Part shown: one piece after another, positions 34,914 through 44,767 of the stretch
Numbering within the stretch: position 1 is the stretch's first letter
How the letters are laid out: each line of letters begins with the position of its first letter
DNA from: Melioribacter roseus
GTDB lineage: Bacteria > Bacteroidota > Ignavibacteria > Ignavibacteriales > Melioribacteraceae
Length of the DNA: 64,000 nt
Assembly: GCA_020722005.1 (NCBI GenBank)
Contig: DYLP01000005.1
Location: 1-64,000, forward strand
Reading direction: 5' to 3'
Notes under the pieces: generated by a model
Told to the model about the DNA's origin: nothing
The model's input: only the letters and a program-made list of their open reading frames with translations
Database searches by the model: none
Position numbers and translations under genes: made by a program

Positions 34914-36235
34914 TCGAACTGGAAAGCGTAGTCGAAAATTATCGTCGTGTTATTGAAATAACCGATCCATTGAAAGTTAACGGACGCGTGCTAGACGTGG
35001 TCGGTTTAATAATAGTTTCTGTTGGACCTAATGCAGTTATGGGCGAAGTGTGCAGTATTGTAGACAGGGACGGCAACGAAATATGCAAATCGGAAGTTGT
35101 CGGTTTCAAAGAAGGGAAAGTATTGTCGATAGCATTGGGAGAAGTACACTCAATTTCTCCGGCATGCGAAATTAAAGCTACAGGCAGAGGTTTTTATGTA
35201 GGCGTTGGGCATGAATTACTGGGCAGGGTTATAGATGGACTGGGCAATCCAATCGACGGTAAAGGAGAAATTAATTTTACTGCATACCGCGAAGCGCATC
35301 GAGAAGCTCCAAATCCACTAACAAGAAAAAGAATTACAACACCACTGCAAACAGGAATACGGGCTATCGACGGATTGTTAACAATTGGTAAAGGACAGAG
35401 AATTGGAATTTTTGCTGGTAGCGGTGTCGGTAAAAGCGTTACTCTCGGTATGATTGCAAGAAATACAAGCGCTGATATCAACGTTATTTCATTAATTGGC
35501 GAACGAGGAAGAGAAGTAAGAGAATTTATTGAACGTGACCTCGGTGAAGAGGGATTAAAACGTTCAGTAGTCGTAGTTGCCACCAGCGATAAATCACCAT
35601 TGATTAGAATGAAAGGTGCCTATGTGGGCACCACTATTGCTGAATATTTCAGAGACCAGGGACTCAACGTACTGCTGATGATGGATTCCGTTACACGTTT
35701 TGCAATGGCTCAACGTGAAGTTGGTCTTACGATTGGCGAGCCGCCTACAACTAAAGGATATACTCCATCCGTCTTTGCATTATTACCAAAATTACTCGAA
35801 AGAGCCGGCAATTCCGACAAAGGATCAATTACCGGAATTTATACGGTACTTGTAGACGGAGACGATATGGTCGAACCGATTGCCGATGCTGTTCGGTCGA
35901 TTCTCGATGGACATATAGTACTTTCCAGAAAACTTGCAAACAAAGGACATTATCCTGCAATTGATACTCTTCAAAGTGTAAGCAGAGTTATGCCCGATAT
36001 TATCGATTCCGAACATTATAAAAAAGTCATGTCTTTTAACGAGCTACTGGCTACTTATCGCGAAGCCGAAGACCTGATTAATATTGGTGCTTATGCAAAA
36101 GGAAGCAATCCCAAAATTGACCTTGCAATTGGTAGAATTGAAGCTTTGAACGCTTTCCTTAAACAGGGAATATTCGAAAAAGCAAATTATCCGGATAGCA
36201 TTGAAAAACTACGTCATTTGATCGATTATAATTAG
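34910..36235 (+). CDS. fliI: Flagellum-specific export ATPase FliI
   Basis: 441-residue F1-beta-like ATPase that assists unfolding and delivery of export substrates. Walker A is 'AGSGVGKS' near 166-173, Walker B 'VLLMMDSVTRFA', and the type III-specific 'GLTIGEPPTTKGYTPSVFALLPKLLERAG' follows. It has the N-terminal beta barrel and C-terminal helical domain of the family. It overlaps fliH by 4 bp (ATGA) and sits 9 bp before fliJ. Confidence 0.96.
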   Translation: MIELESVVENYRRVIEITDPLKVNGRVLDVVGLIIVSVGPNAVMGEVCSIVDRDGNEICKSEVVGFKEGKVLSIALGEVHSISPACEIKATGRGFYVGVGHELLGRVIDGLGNPIDGKGEINFTAYREAHREAPNPLTRKRITTPLQTGIRAIDGLLTIGKGQRIGIFAGSGVGKSVTLGMIARNTSADINVISLIGERGREVREFIERDLGEEGLKRSVVVVATSDKSPLIRMKGAYVGTTIAEYFRDQGLNVLLMMDSVTRFAMAQREVGLTIGEPPTTKGYTPSVFALLPKLLERAGNSDKGSITGIYTVLVDGDDMVEPIADAVRSILDGHIVLSRKLANKGHYPAIDTLQSVSRVMPDIIDSEHYKKVMSFNELLATYREAEDLINIGAYAKGSNPKIDLAIGRIEALNAFLKQGIFEKANYPDSIEKLRHLIDYN

Positions 36236-36244
36236 GAAAAATGA

Positions 36245-36676
36245 ATGTCTGAATTTAAATATAAATTCGAGTCGATTTTACGCATTAAAAATATACTTGA
36301 AAAAAAAGTATTGAAAGAAATAGCATCAATCGAACTAGAAATAAGCAAAGCTGAAGACTATAAAAAAAAACTGATACAAAAATTAAAAAATTTGAATGAT
36401 TCCACATTGAAAGGGAAAATAAAAGCACTCGAATACCAGAGTCTAAAAGCTCATTGTAAACTTATTGAAAAAGAGATTGAGAGTGCAGAGCGTAGAATAC
36501 TTGATCTAAACAATAAAAAAAAGTTGAAGTACGAGGAATTGAAAGAAAGAACCAAAGAAAGACGCATAATCGAGAAGTTAAAGGAAAAGAAGTATGAAGA
36601 ATTTATGATGGAAAGTAATAGAAAAGAACTGAAGTATCTCGATGAAATCGCAATAAATAATTTTAACAGGAAATAA
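36245..36676 (+). CDS. fliJ: Flagellar export chaperone FliJ
   Basis: 143-residue Lys/Glu-rich coiled coil ('FKYKFESILRIKNILEKKVLKEIASIELEISKAE..'), with the FliJ N-terminal 'F.LE.LL..R' style. It corresponds to the stalk that enters the FliI ring and recycles chaperones. Sequence similarity alone would be weak; position between fliI and the MotE-like/fliK genes is the main support. Confidence 0.85.
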   Translation: MSEFKYKFESILRIKNILEKKVLKEIASIELEISKAEDYKKKLIQKLKNLNDSTLKGKIKALEYQSLKAHCKLIEKEIESAERRILDLNNKKKLKYEELKERTKERRIIEKLKEKKYEEFMMESNRKELKYLDEIAINNFNRK

Positions 36677-36678
36677 AA

Positions 36679-37275
36679 GTGAACGGCAAAGTAATAATAT
36701 CATTTATTCTTGCATTTATAATAGTCACCGTTTTAATGATTTACGGCGCTACAAATTATCGAAATATATTCGCTTTCGACTTTACGCCTGTTTCAGAACT
36801 TAAAGCTGCACAAGCAAAAGTGGCAAAAAACGCCGTACCAAAGAAAAAAGAAAAATTCAACCCATTTAATAATAAAGAAGAAAAAAAAGCGTATGACTTC
36901 TCCGATAACGGAGCATATGATACTATGACAGTCAGTCTTAAAGATTCTTCTACGTTAATAGACAGTATCAACGTATTGCTTGCCGAAATACGCAAATTGA
37001 AAAATGAGAAAGAAAAACTTCTTGAAAATCAGAAAACTATAAAAGAAGACAAAAATTTGCAGGTTCCAAATGACCAGCAAAAGTACAAAGAATGGATAAA
37101 AAATACGGTAAAACTGTATGAGGCAATGGATACAAAAAAAGCAGCTAAAATAATTCAGAATTATTCCGATAATATAGCGAGAGACATAATATTTTCTATG
37201 AAAAAGAAAAAAGCAGCAGAAATTATTGCAGAACTTAAACCTGAAATCGCAAACAGAATCATAAGTTTACAATGA
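36679..37275 (+). CDS. MotE-like (MgtE-N-domain) flagellar membrane protein
   Basis: 198 residues with a GTG start. One membrane helix at 5-27 ('VIISFILAFIIVTVLMIYG') is followed by a periplasmic linker, a coiled coil (about 95-120) and a C-terminal MgtE-N-like helical domain 'YEAMDTKKAAKIIQNYSDNIARDIIFSMKKKKAAEIIAEL'. This is the pattern of MotE (stator chaperone of epsilonproteobacteria) and of the YlxF gene found before fliK in Firmicutes. A stator or FliK-associated role is inferred. It overlaps fliK by 4 bp. Confidence 0.75.
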   Translation: MNGKVIISFILAFIIVTVLMIYGATNYRNIFAFDFTPVSELKAAQAKVAKNAVPKKKEKFNPFNNKEEKKAYDFSDNGAYDTMTVSLKDSSTLIDSINVLLAEIRKLKNEKEKLLENQKTIKEDKNLQVPNDQQKYKEWIKNTVKLYEAMDTKKAAKIIQNYSDNIARDIIFSMKKKKAAEIIAELKPEIANRIISLQ

Positions 37276-39437
37276 TGAACTTCAATCCGTTATTTATTGA
37301 TAATAATTTAAGCCATCTCGGACTCGGTGCTCTTCAGCAAAGCGGGAAAGTGTCTGTGGGTCAGGGAACTAAAAATTATCTGTTTGCGGATATCATTAAA
37401 GTTTATGGAGAGGAATTAAACGTAGAAAACTCTGTGCTGAACAATGATCTGCTGGTAAACCTCGAAGGTCTTAAAGATTTTATCGTTACTAAAACGGATA
37501 CGAAAATTATTGAAGGATTCCAGAATAGTCTTAACAATCTCGAAGACATCTCTTTAGTGTCCAACTCAAATTCAGTTAATATTGACGACGCAAAAATTTC
37601 CTCGAAAGTATTTGTGCTAACCGCGGATAATTTGCTTGCTTTCCTCGGAAGTATAAATAACATCATTTCGGAATCTGAAACTGCACAGACAAATAACCCG
37701 TCCGGGAGTATTTTATTTTATCTGAATGACTTTAAAAATACCCCGACGGCAGGCATCGATTCGAACAAACAGCTACTCGATATCAAAAAATTGTTCTCCG
37801 TTATGTCGAATAAAGAACCCATTAAATTCAATTTTACTACAAACGGAGAAAAATTAACGGTTGTCATAAGTCAGTTATACGAAAAAGAAAATAAATCCGA
37901 ACATAAGGAACACAATGTTAGTGGCGAAGACGATAGAGCAACAGATACTGAGAAATTGGCTCTGTCTCAAAATCTGTTGCTGAATATACCCGGATTCAGC
38001 GAGATTGAAAAAGCCGACACGGAATATTATAAAATAGAAATTGTGCATATTCATAAAGGCGAACAAAAGATCTTTGATATAAAGACCGGCGAAATGAGGC
38101 AACCGGAAATTGATAATTCTGAAATTATTCCTGATAAGAGTGAACAAAAAAATGGAAACGGGGCAAAACTCTATCCTTCAGAAAATAATAAAGAATTTAG
38201 TACGGATAAAATTGTCGGCGAGATAAAACCCGCTGTTAAAAGTGATAAAAGTCCAGAGCTGCAGGAAACGGGAGATACTGGGATTGACCTTACAAAACTC
38301 AATCTTGATGACCTGAATACAAAACTGACAAAAGAAGAATTTCGTAAGTTACAGGAAGCCCTTAATTCGAAAGAAAGGAAAGTCGATTCTTCAGGAAAAG
38401 TAAATTCAAAAATTGTTATAGTCGACAATAATAAGAGCATTACTGAATTTAATCCACCAGTAATTAAGAAAGAGATACCGACCAGGAATAAATTATCCAG
38501 CGATGATAAAGAAGGCTTACACTTAAAAGAAAATCTATATAATATAAATGACAATATTAATAACGTATCAACAGGGAAGAGCAATAAATTTAATGATGGT
38601 GTATTAATTGACATTGATAAAAAAGTAAGCGATACGACTTCGTTCGAAAAAATAACTCATACAGATAAACCTGAAACTGTAACGCAAGTAAAAATTAATC
38701 CTGAAATTAAGACAGAGAAAGTTGTTGAAACGAATTTGACATTGTCAACTAATGGCGAAGCGAACTACGTACGTAAACCAGAAATGAATCTGAATAAGGA
38801 CGATAAGGACAACGACCAGCAAAAAGAACAATATGTCGAAGCAAAAGAAACTACGGTAAAAGAACAAAAAGAAACCGACAAAAAACATTTCCTGAACGAG
38901 CAATTCAACAAAGAATTTAGTAAACAACAGGAAAGTGTGTTTAATAAACCTGAAATTGAGTCCGGAAAAGTTATCTCTAACGACAGTCATGCAAAAGTTG
39001 AGTACAGTAGTTACAGAACTGAAAACATGGAAGAATTCTTCAAAACTATAAAAGCATCAGAAATAATATCTGAAATTGTAAAGAACGTTGACGGTTCGAA
39101 ACAACATCTCAGCTTCAAACTTGAACCTGAGACTCTCGGGAAATTGACCGTATCCATCGACTACGTCAATAATAAATTACACGCAAACATAGAAGTTGAA
39201 AACGAGCAGATTAAACAATTTGTCCAATCCAATCTCGAGCAGCTTAAAAGTAATTTACAGAATAACGGCATCCAGGTAAGCAGTCTAAATGTGGGTCTTA
39301 ATAACAGCGAACAAAAAAATACAAAGTATGTAAATCCCAAAAGAAAGTTTTATGGAAAAATTGCAGAAATTAAAACAGAAAATTCTTCTGAAGTGAAGAA
39401 AATGATGGGTTACAACACATACGACTTTTTAGTATAG
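37272..39437 (+). CDS. fliK: Flagellar hook-length control protein FliK
   Basis: 721 residues, long for FliK. About residues 1-590 are polar, low-complexity and Lys/Glu/Asn/Ser-rich, consistent with an extended molecular ruler. The compact C-terminal domain (about 610-690) has the hook-control signature '[40 protein letters not shown]'. It measures hook length and triggers FlhB to switch export to filament proteins. Ruler length would predict a long hook, an inference. Followed by flgD after 10 bp. Confidence 0.9.
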   Translation: MMNFNPLFIDNNLSHLGLGALQQSGKVSVGQGTKNYLFADIIKVYGEELNVENSVLNNDLLVNLEGLKDFIVTKTDTKIIEGFQNSLNNLEDISLVSNSNSVNIDDAKISSKVFVLTADNLLAFLGSINNIISESETAQTNNPSGSILFYLNDFKNTPTAGIDSNKQLLDIKKLFSVMSNKEPIKFNFTTNGEKLTVVISQLYEKENKSEHKEHNVSGEDDRATDTEKLALSQNLLLNIPGFSEIEKADTEYYKIEIVHIHKGEQKIFDIKTGEMRQPEIDNSEIIPDKSEQKNGNGAKLYPSENNKEFSTDKIVGEIKPAVKSDKSPELQETGDTGIDLTKLNLDDLNTKLTKEEFRKLQEALNSKERKVDSSGKVNSKIVIVDNNKSITEFNPPVIKKEIPTRNKLSSDDKEGLHLKENLYNINDNINNVSTGKSNKFNDGVLIDIDKKVSDTTSFEKITHTDKPETVTQVKINPEIKTEKVVETNLTLSTNGEANYVRKPEMNLNKDDKDNDQQKEQYVEAKETTVKEQKETDKKHFLNEQFNKEFSKQQESVFNKPEIESGKVISNDSHAKVEYSSYRTENMEEFFKTIKASEIISEIVKNVDGSKQHLSFKLEPETLGKLTVSIDYVNNKLHANIEVENEQIKQFVQSNLEQLKSNLQNNGIQVSSLNVGLNNSEQKNTKYVNPKRKFYGKIAEIKTENSSEVKKMMGYNTYDFLV

Positions 39438-39447
39438 GAGAAATAAC

Positions 39448-40134
39448 ATGGTATCGGATGTAAGTTCAAGTAGTGCGGTCAGTACGAGTTCAAATGTATC
39501 TGCCAATAAGAGTGTTTTGGGCAAGGATGATTTTTTGAAATTAATGATTGCGCAATTAAAAAATCAGGACCCGCTTAATCCAATGGATGGTACTGAGTAT
39601 GCTTCGCAGCTGGCTCAATTCAGCTCGCTTGAACAACTTACTAATCTGAACGATTATCTGAAACAGAGTGTCGATGCGAATTATCTTCTTACACAATCGA
39701 TCAACAATACAATGCTGGCAAATCTTATTGGTAAGGAAGTAAAAATTAGCGGGAATTCAATTAAAGTCGCAGGTCAGGATTCGATTACTTTAGGATACGA
39801 TATTCCAGACGGTGTAAAATCAGTAAAAATTAATATTTATAACCAATACGGTACACTGGTTAAAACAATTGAGTCACCGAATAAAAAAGGAAGTAATTAT
39901 GTCGACTGGGATTTAATCGACGGCAACGGCTATCGCGTTGCAGACGGAGATTATACTTTCGAAGTAAAGGCATACAATTACAATAATGAAGAAGTTGAAG
40001 TAACTCAGTATAAATCCGGTCCGATTGACGGAATAAAATATACCGAATCCGGCACATTATTGATTATAAACGGAGTAGAATATTCGGCTGGAGATATTCT
40101 TGAAATCATAAACAAAAAAGGAGGTGATAGTTAA
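39448..40134 (+). CDS. flgD: Flagellar hook capping protein FlgD
   Basis: 228 residues. The N-terminus '[41 protein letters not shown]' is the FlgD signature. The C-terminal part is a FlgD Ig-like fold ('[46 protein letters not shown]'). It is the scaffold for FlgE polymerisation. AGGAG precedes the ATG; the stop overlaps the next start by 1 bp. Confidence 0.95.
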   Translation: MVSDVSSSSAVSTSSNVSANKSVLGKDDFLKLMIAQLKNQDPLNPMDGTEYASQLAQFSSLEQLTNLNDYLKQSVDANYLLTQSINNTMLANLIGKEVKISGNSIKVAGQDSITLGYDIPDGVKSVKINIYNQYGTLVKTIESPNKKGSNYVDWDLIDGNGYRVADGDYTFEVKAYNYNNEEVEVTQYKSGPIDGIKYTESGTLLIINGVEYSAGDILEIINKKGGDS

Positions 40135-40526
40135 TGGCCGAAATTAATGGCATTTCGGTTCCTTTTGTTCCGATTGTTGGGAATAACACTGCGGTCAGGA
40201 ATGCTCGTGATCCTGTTAAAGCCTCGTTCGATGCGATTTTTCAGCAGGAACTCGAAAAGGTTAAATTTTCCAATCATGCACTAAAGCGCCTGGAATCGAG
40301 AAACATTCAACTGGGCGAGGAAGATTTGACAAAGATTCAAAATGCTGTTGAAAAAGCCGAATCGAAAGGCGCACGTGACTCATTGATTCTGATGGACCTT
40401 TCGGCAAACGAACGCAAGGCAGCTTTTATTGTAAATATTCCGAACCGTACGGTTGTTACTGCAATCGAGGTCGAAAACGCTGAAGAAAATGTATTTACTA
40501 ACATCGACAGCGTAGTTTTTGCTTAA
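40134..40526 (+). CDS. TIGR02530-family flagellar operon protein
   Basis: 130 residues. The core 'FSNHALKRLESRNIQLGEEDLTKIQNAVEKAESKGARDSLILM' and 'AFIVNIPNRTVVTAI' identify the family found between flgD and flgE in Firmicutes, spirochaetes and others. Its exact function is not established; an association with hook assembly is assumed. GGAGGTG lies before the ATG, and it overlaps flgD by 1 bp (TAATG). Confidence 0.88.
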   Translation: MAEINGISVPFVPIVGNNTAVRNARDPVKASFDAIFQQELEKVKFSNHALKRLESRNIQLGEEDLTKIQNAVEKAESKGARDSLILMDLSANERKAAFIVNIPNRTVVTAIEVENAEENVFTNIDSVVFA

Positions 40527-40537
40527 ACATAATAATT

Positions 40538-40593
40538 CGGAGCGGGACCTTCCAAGGACGCTCCGGACCTGGCGGACTGACTGAAGCCGGGTC
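40538..40593 (+). promoter_or_regulatory. Two tandem GC-rich hairpins in the flgE leader
   Basis: Hairpin 1: CGGAGCG/CGCTCCG (40538-40544 with 40559-40565), 14-nt loop. Hairpin 2 starts at the next base: GACCTGGC/GCCGGGTC (40566-40573 with 40586-40593), one T-G wobble, 12-nt loop. There is no U tract. They stand out by GC content and lie 40 bp before a perfect AAGGAGG ribosome site for flgE. They may stabilise or process the mRNA so that the abundant hook protein is made in excess; not matched to a known riboswitch. Confidence 0.5.
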
Positions 40594-40634
40594 AACTAAA
40601 ATTAAAATAATAATTTAAGTCCAAGGAGGTTAAA

Positions 40635-42311
40635 ATGGCACTTCTTAATTCTCTTTTTGCAGGCGTTTCCGGTCTGCGCAATCACCAATCGATGATGGAT
40701 GTTATTGGTAACAATATCTCGAACGTAAACACCATTGGCTTTAAAGGCTCGCGCGTTACGTTCAGCGATACTTTTAATCAGTTCGTTAAATCGGGTACAA
40801 ACCCGACAAGTACTTCCGGCGGTACTAACTCTTTTCAGGTTGGTCTTGGAATGAAGATTAACTCAATTGACCGAAATTGGAACCAGGGCACATTCGAAAG
40901 AACCGGAATTACTACAGATTTAGCATTGCAGGGTCAGGGTCTCTTTATATTAAAAAGTAACGGTCAACAATTCTACTCAAGAGCCGGTGCTTTTATTTTT
41001 GATGCCGATGGGAAATTAGTAAATCCTCAAAACGGAGCTGTAGTTCAGGGTAAAATTGCAAATGGTCTAGGAGAGATACCCGCTGGTACAACTTTGCAGG
41101 ATATAGTGATTGACAAAAATCTTAGGCTCCCGGCTGTTAAAACAACTGAAGTTGCTTGGGGTGGTAATTTGCAAAGTAGTTCCACAACGATTAGAACAGA
41201 TATTGTTGAACTTGTTGGAAATCTTAAAAAAGAAACTCCTACATCCACGCAATATTTCCCGGGTCCTGCGAATACCGATTGGAGTGTAAGTACGATATAT
41301 AACAAAGATGGTAAGCAATACCAGCTTTGGAGCAGGTATGAAGAAGATACCAGCGGTGCCTGGACATATTACTATGAAATAAGGGACGATGCTGGTAATC
41401 CACTCGGAACTCCGATTACGGGAAGTCAAGCTCTTACGTTTGATTCTCTGACTGGAGCTTGCACTACAAATCAAATAGTTATACAGAATACGAACGAAAA
41501 AATCGAATATAAACTGAATTTTTCTTCTTTAAGTAACTTAATTGCAGACAGCAATGTAGTAACACGAGTCGATAAAGCTGAAGTTCCTGAACCTGTACTC
41601 GGCGCTGTTACTATATTTGATTCTTTGGGTAATCCGCATACATTGTCCGTTAAATTCGAGCACATTGATAATAACCGTTGGAGCTGGAGTGTCTCTATTC
41701 CGTCTACCAGCGGTTCTTTGAGTCCGAATTCCTATGGAGAGATTTATTTTGATCCTAATGGACAAATACAAAGCGTATGGCAAGCAGGCAGCCAGGTAAC
41801 ATCATCCCCGCCAATTCCCAAAGTTACTTTCACTCCGGCAAGCGGCGCTGAAGCCCAGATTATTGATATCGACTTCGGAAGTGGCACTGCAGGCGTTACA
41901 CAAACCAATCTGACTTCACAAATTGCAGCTTTATCGCAAAACGGTTCTGCCTCGGCTGCATTGTCGAATCTTAATATTGACCAGTATGGAAACATTATCG
42001 GCATTTTCTCCAACGGGAATTCAAGAACATTGGCACAGATTATGGTAGCCACATTTAAGAATCTGAATGCTCTCGTAAGTGTAGGCGACAATATGTACAA
42101 TGTGGCAGCCAATAGTGGTGACCCACGTATTGATACTCCTGGAGAAAATTCAGTTACAACAATTCAATCCGGTGCGCTCGAACAATCGAATGTCGACCTG
42201 TCGGAAGAATTTACCAAAATGATTATTTCTCAGAGAGGTTTCCAGGCTAATGCACGCGTTATTACAACCGCTGATAATCTTCTCCAGGAAATAACAAATC
42301 TAATCAGATAA
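40635..42311 (+). CDS. flgE: Flagellar hook protein FlgE
   Basis: 558 residues. The N-terminus 'SLFAGVSGLRNHQSMMDVIGNNISNVNTIGFKGSRVTF' and the C-terminus 'GALEQSNVDLSEEFTKMIISQRGFQANARVITTADNLLQEI' are the hook signatures. The middle is variable and beta-rich, longer than the ~400-residue enteric type. AAGGAGG at 40623 is the strongest ribosome site in the cluster. It polymerises on FlgD into the universal joint. Last gene of the first flagellar segment, followed by a terminator-like hairpin. Confidence 0.95.
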   Translation: MALLNSLFAGVSGLRNHQSMMDVIGNNISNVNTIGFKGSRVTFSDTFNQFVKSGTNPTSTSGGTNSFQVGLGMKINSIDRNWNQGTFERTGITTDLALQGQGLFILKSNGQQFYSRAGAFIFDADGKLVNPQNGAVVQGKIANGLGEIPAGTTLQDIVIDKNLRLPAVKTTEVAWGGNLQSSSTTIRTDIVELVGNLKKETPTSTQYFPGPANTDWSVSTIYNKDGKQYQLWSRYEEDTSGAWTYYYEIRDDAGNPLGTPITGSQALTFDSLTGACTTNQIVIQNTNEKIEYKLNFSSLSNLIADSNVVTRVDKAEVPEPVLGAVTIFDSLGNPHTLSVKFEHIDNNRWSWSVSIPSTSGSLSPNSYGEIYFDPNGQIQSVWQAGSQVTSSPPIPKVTFTPASGAEAQIIDIDFGSGTAGVTQTNLTSQIAALSQNGSASAALSNLNIDQYGNIIGIFSNGNSRTLAQIMVATFKNLNALVSVGDNMYNVAANSGDPRIDTPGENSVTTIQSGALEQSNVDLSEEFTKMIISQRGFQANARVITTADNLLQEITNLIR

Positions 42312-42324
42312 TTCTTGAAAAATT

Positions 42325-42356
42325 GAAGGGATTGCTCCTTTCTGGGCAGTCCCTTC
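42325..42356 (+). terminator. Hairpin terminator after flgE
   Basis: GAAGGGATTGC pairs with GCAGTCCCTTC (11 bp, one T-G wobble) around a 10-nt loop, 13 bp after the flgE stop. CTCTTAGTTTA follows, a weak U tract. It likely separates the flgB-flgE segment from the fliL segment, at least partly. Confidence 0.6.
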
Positions 42357-42401
42357 CTCTTAGTTTAACGTCAATTTACCTGACTGCTGCAGTATGAACA
42401 G

Positions 42402-42499
42402 GTGACTAATATTAGCCAGACATTAAGCCTACTTTTATCACTATTTAGTGAATTTTAAGGCTTTAATGGATGGCATATTTATTGAAAAATATTAGTCAC
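42402..42499. repeat. Nested inverted repeats ending at the fliL start codon
   Basis: Outer arms GTGACTAATATT (42402-42413) and AATATTAGTCAC (42488-42499) are a perfect 12-bp pair. Inside are AAGCCT/AGGCTT (42425-42430 with 42458-42463) and TCACT/AGTGA (42438-42442 with 42447-42451). The right arm ends 1 bp before the fliL ATG and covers where a ribosome site would be; no Shine-Dalgarno is seen. It may be a regulatory RNA fold, a paired operator or a MITE-like insertion. Confidence 0.55.
42471..42486 (+). promoter_or_regulatory. Sigma-54-like element before fliL
   Basis: TGGCATATTTATTGAA has the same TGG-A...TTG-A spacing as the flgB and fliA elements, but TTGA instead of TTGC at -12. A start at about 42497 would leave only about 4 nt before the ATG, so it is either a near-leaderless promoter or coincidental. 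Confidence 0.3.
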
Positions 42500-42500
42500 T

Positions 42501-43040
42501 ATGGCACAGGAAAATGAAAATATCTTAGAACAGTCTGAAAATTCCGGAACCAAAAAGGGTTCCAGTTCAAAAATCCTCGTTATAGGATTGCCGCTTTTTG
42601 TTGTTCAACTTGTCGCGGTCTATTTTATAACCGCCAACATTTTGCTACCCAAAATTCAATCCCACTACGTAGCCACGCAGGAAGAACAAGCCCAAACAGG
42701 CGATTCTTCGGCTTCGGAGAGCGAAGGCGTGGAATTCGGAAAATTTATTTACGTAGTTGAAGACCTAATTATCAATCCTGCCGGAACAGACGGTAAACGT
42801 CTTTTGCTTGCTTCGATCGGGTTCGATATCGCCAGCGAACAAAATAAAAAGGAACTCGAGGAAAAGGAAGTGCTGGTAAAAGACGCAATTATTTCTGTGA
42901 TGGGCAGTAAAGATATGACTCAGCTGAGTGACGCACTTTATCGGGACTCGCTTAAAATTCAGATTTCCGATCAAATTAAACAATTAATGCCAGATATAAA
43001 AATTAACAATATTTATTTCAGTAAATATATTCTTCAATAG
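42501..43040 (+). CDS. fliL: Flagellar basal body-associated protein FliL
   Basis: 179 residues. A cytoplasmic N-terminus is followed by one membrane helix at 27-48 ('VIGLPLFVVQLVAVYFITANIL') and a periplasmic stomatin-like FliL domain ('FIYVVEDLIINPAGTDGKRLLLASIGFDIA..LKDAIISVMGSKDMTQL' style). It supports stators around the motor. The ATG lacks a Shine-Dalgarno and is abutted by the inverted repeat. It starts the segment that runs to flhG. Confidence 0.9.
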   Translation: MAQENENILEQSENSGTKKGSSSKILVIGLPLFVVQLVAVYFITANILLPKIQSHYVATQEEQAQTGDSSASESEGVEFGKFIYVVEDLIINPAGTDGKRLLLASIGFDIASEQNKKELEEKEVLVKDAIISVMGSKDMTQLSDALYRDSLKIQISDQIKQLMPDIKINNIYFSKYILQ

Positions 43041-43042
43041 TT

Positions 43043-44029
43043 ATGGCGGAGATACTCTCACAACAAGAAATTGACCAACTGCTCGATAATATAAAGAGCG
43101 GCCAGAAGCAGAAACCTGAAGAGCAGAGCGATAAAGATAAGGAGGCGGTGCTTTTTGACTTCCGCCTTCCAAATCGTATTTCAAAACACCAACTTCGTAT
43201 TATTCGGAGTATCTGCGATAACTTTGGCGAAAGTTTTACATCGTTTCTTGTAACCAAACTTCAAACTAATGTAAACATTAATGTTGCTTCAATCGATCAA
43301 ATTTATTATTCGGAATACGTACTGTCGGTATCGAATCCAGCTTGCCTTTATACGTTTAATATCAAGAACACAGATATCAAAGGAATACTGGAATTAAACA
43401 ACGACCTGGCATTCCTATTCGTCGATAAGTTGCTGGGTGGAAATGGATTAACAACAAAACAGATAAAAGTTATTACACTGATTGAACAAAAAGTGCTGCA
43501 GGTTATTGTCGACCGTATAATGTATGACTTAAAAAAATCGTGGCAAATTATTGACGACCTTGAATTCGAAGTCGAAAAATTCGAATCAGACATCGATTTT
43601 GCTCAAATTACGTCTCAAAGCGAATCTGTGCTCCTTATTTCTTTCGAATTAATTATCGGCGACCAGTCGTACATGATGAACATTTGCTTTGCTACTTTTG
43701 CGTTTGATGCAATTCTGGCTAAGATGACCACTCAAAAATTATCTTCGATTAGAGCCACAAAATATTATGGCGTTACATCCCGAGAAGTTCTCTCGAAACA
43801 TCTTGCGCAAACAGCCGTTCCGATTACCGTGGAATTCGGCACGACAAAACTTACGGTAAAAGAAATTATGGAACTCGAAGTAGGGGATATTATCAAATTG
43901 AAAAATAAAGTTCATGAAGAACACAAAGTTAGAACCGGCAACAGATTGTTGTTCTTAGGCAGAGCCGGTGTGTTGAACAATCATAAAGCAATTAAAATAA
44001 CCGAAAAAATATTCGAAAAAAAACTCTAA
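43043..44029 (+). CDS. fliM: Flagellar motor switch protein FliM
   Basis: 328-residue C-ring protein. The N-terminal CheY-binding peptide '[10 protein letters not shown]' (5-14) is intact. The CheC-like middle domain and C-terminal SpoA domain ('[28 protein letters not shown]') follow. Phospho-CheY binding flips rotation. Compare the near-identical tail on CheZ. It starts 2 bp after fliL and is followed by fliN. Confidence 0.95.
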   Translation: MAEILSQQEIDQLLDNIKSGQKQKPEEQSDKDKEAVLFDFRLPNRISKHQLRIIRSICDNFGESFTSFLVTKLQTNVNINVASIDQIYYSEYVLSVSNPACLYTFNIKNTDIKGILELNNDLAFLFVDKLLGGNGLTTKQIKVITLIEQKVLQVIVDRIMYDLKKSWQIIDDLEFEVEKFESDIDFAQITSQSESVLLISFELIIGDQSYMMNICFATFAFDAILAKMTTQKLSSIRATKYYGVTSREVLSKHLAQTAVPITVEFGTTKLTVKEIMELEVGDIIKLKNKVHEEHKVRTGNRLLFLGRAGVLNNHKAIKITEKIFEKKL

Positions 44030-44039
44030 AGAGGGAATT

Positions 44040-44423
44040 ATGAGTGAAAATATCAACAATCCCGATGCATTGGAAAATATGGGGAATCCGGAAGATGAAT
44101 TTACTGCTTCTCTGGCTCAGTTCGACGAATTTGACGATTCTACACGTACCTTAGGTGGAGCCGAAGAAAAACTGAATCTCTTGAAAGATCTCCAGATGAA
44201 TGTTTATATCGAATTGGGCAGAACCCAAATGCAAATAAAAGATATACTCGAACTCGAAAGAGGATACGTTATTGAACTGGAAAAACTTGCCAGTGAACCC
44301 GTTGACGTGTTCGTTAATAATAAAAAAATTGCCGAAGGTGAAGTGGTGGTTATCGATAAACATTTCGGCATCAGAATTACTTCATTGGTTGACCCGGCAC
44401 AAAGAATTAAGGATATCTATTAA
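44040..44423 (+). CDS. fliN: Flagellar motor switch protein FliN
   Basis: 127 residues. An acidic N-terminus (1-45) is followed by one SpoA domain, '[67 protein letters not shown]'-type, of typical length. It is the plain FliN, not the longer FliY with a phosphatase domain, in agreement with CheZ being present. It overlaps fliO by 1 bp (TAATG). Confidence 0.94.
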   Translation: MSENINNPDALENMGNPEDEFTASLAQFDEFDDSTRTLGGAEEKLNLLKDLQMNVYIELGRTQMQIKDILELERGYVIELEKLASEPVDVFVNNKKIAEGEVVVIDKHFGIRITSLVDPAQRIKDIY

Positions 44424-44767
44424 TGTCCGCATTCGATATAACACAGGCTTTTTTGCCGCTAATACTAGTAATAATTATTCTGGGTATAACTCTCTACTTT
44501 GTAAAACGTTATACTTTTACGATGAAAGGTGGAAAGCGAATACCATTGAAGATAGAAGTACTGAGTAACCAGCTAATTATGCCGAAAAAATATCTTTCAA
44601 TAGTACGCGTGGAAAATAAAATTATATTGCTTGGTGTTAGCGAAGCTGGGATTACTTTAATTAAAGAATTTGACAGTATCGACTTGCCGGAGGATACCCT
44701 CCCTCACAATAGCGCTCAGAAAAAATCTTTCTATGAATTACTCAAGCAGAACTTAGGAATGCGATGA
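44423..44767 (+). CDS. fliO: Flagellar biosynthesis protein FliO
   Basis: 114 residues with one N-terminal membrane helix ('[22 protein letters not shown]') and a small cytoplasmic domain '[39 protein letters not shown]', the FliO pattern. It assists FliP ring formation. Position between fliN and fliP supports the call. It overlaps fliP by 4 bp (ATGA). Confidence 0.88.
   Translation: MSAFDITQAFLPLILVIIILGITLYFVKRYTFTMKGGKRIPLKIEVLSNQLIMPKKYLSIVRVENKIILLGVSEAGITLIKEFDSIDLPEDTLPHNSAQKKSFYELLKQNLGMR

Noticed and set aside
37403-38990. Several minus-strand ORFs inside fliK
   Set aside because: fliK is low-complexity and AT-rich, so shadows are long; none has family features.
40527-40634. c-di-GMP (GEMM) riboswitch before flgE
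   Set aside because: Two hairpins are present but the conserved GEMM core sequences are not.
44272-44568. 98-aa plus-strand ORF spanning fliN/fliO
   Set aside because: It overlaps two well-supported, coupled genes in another frame.
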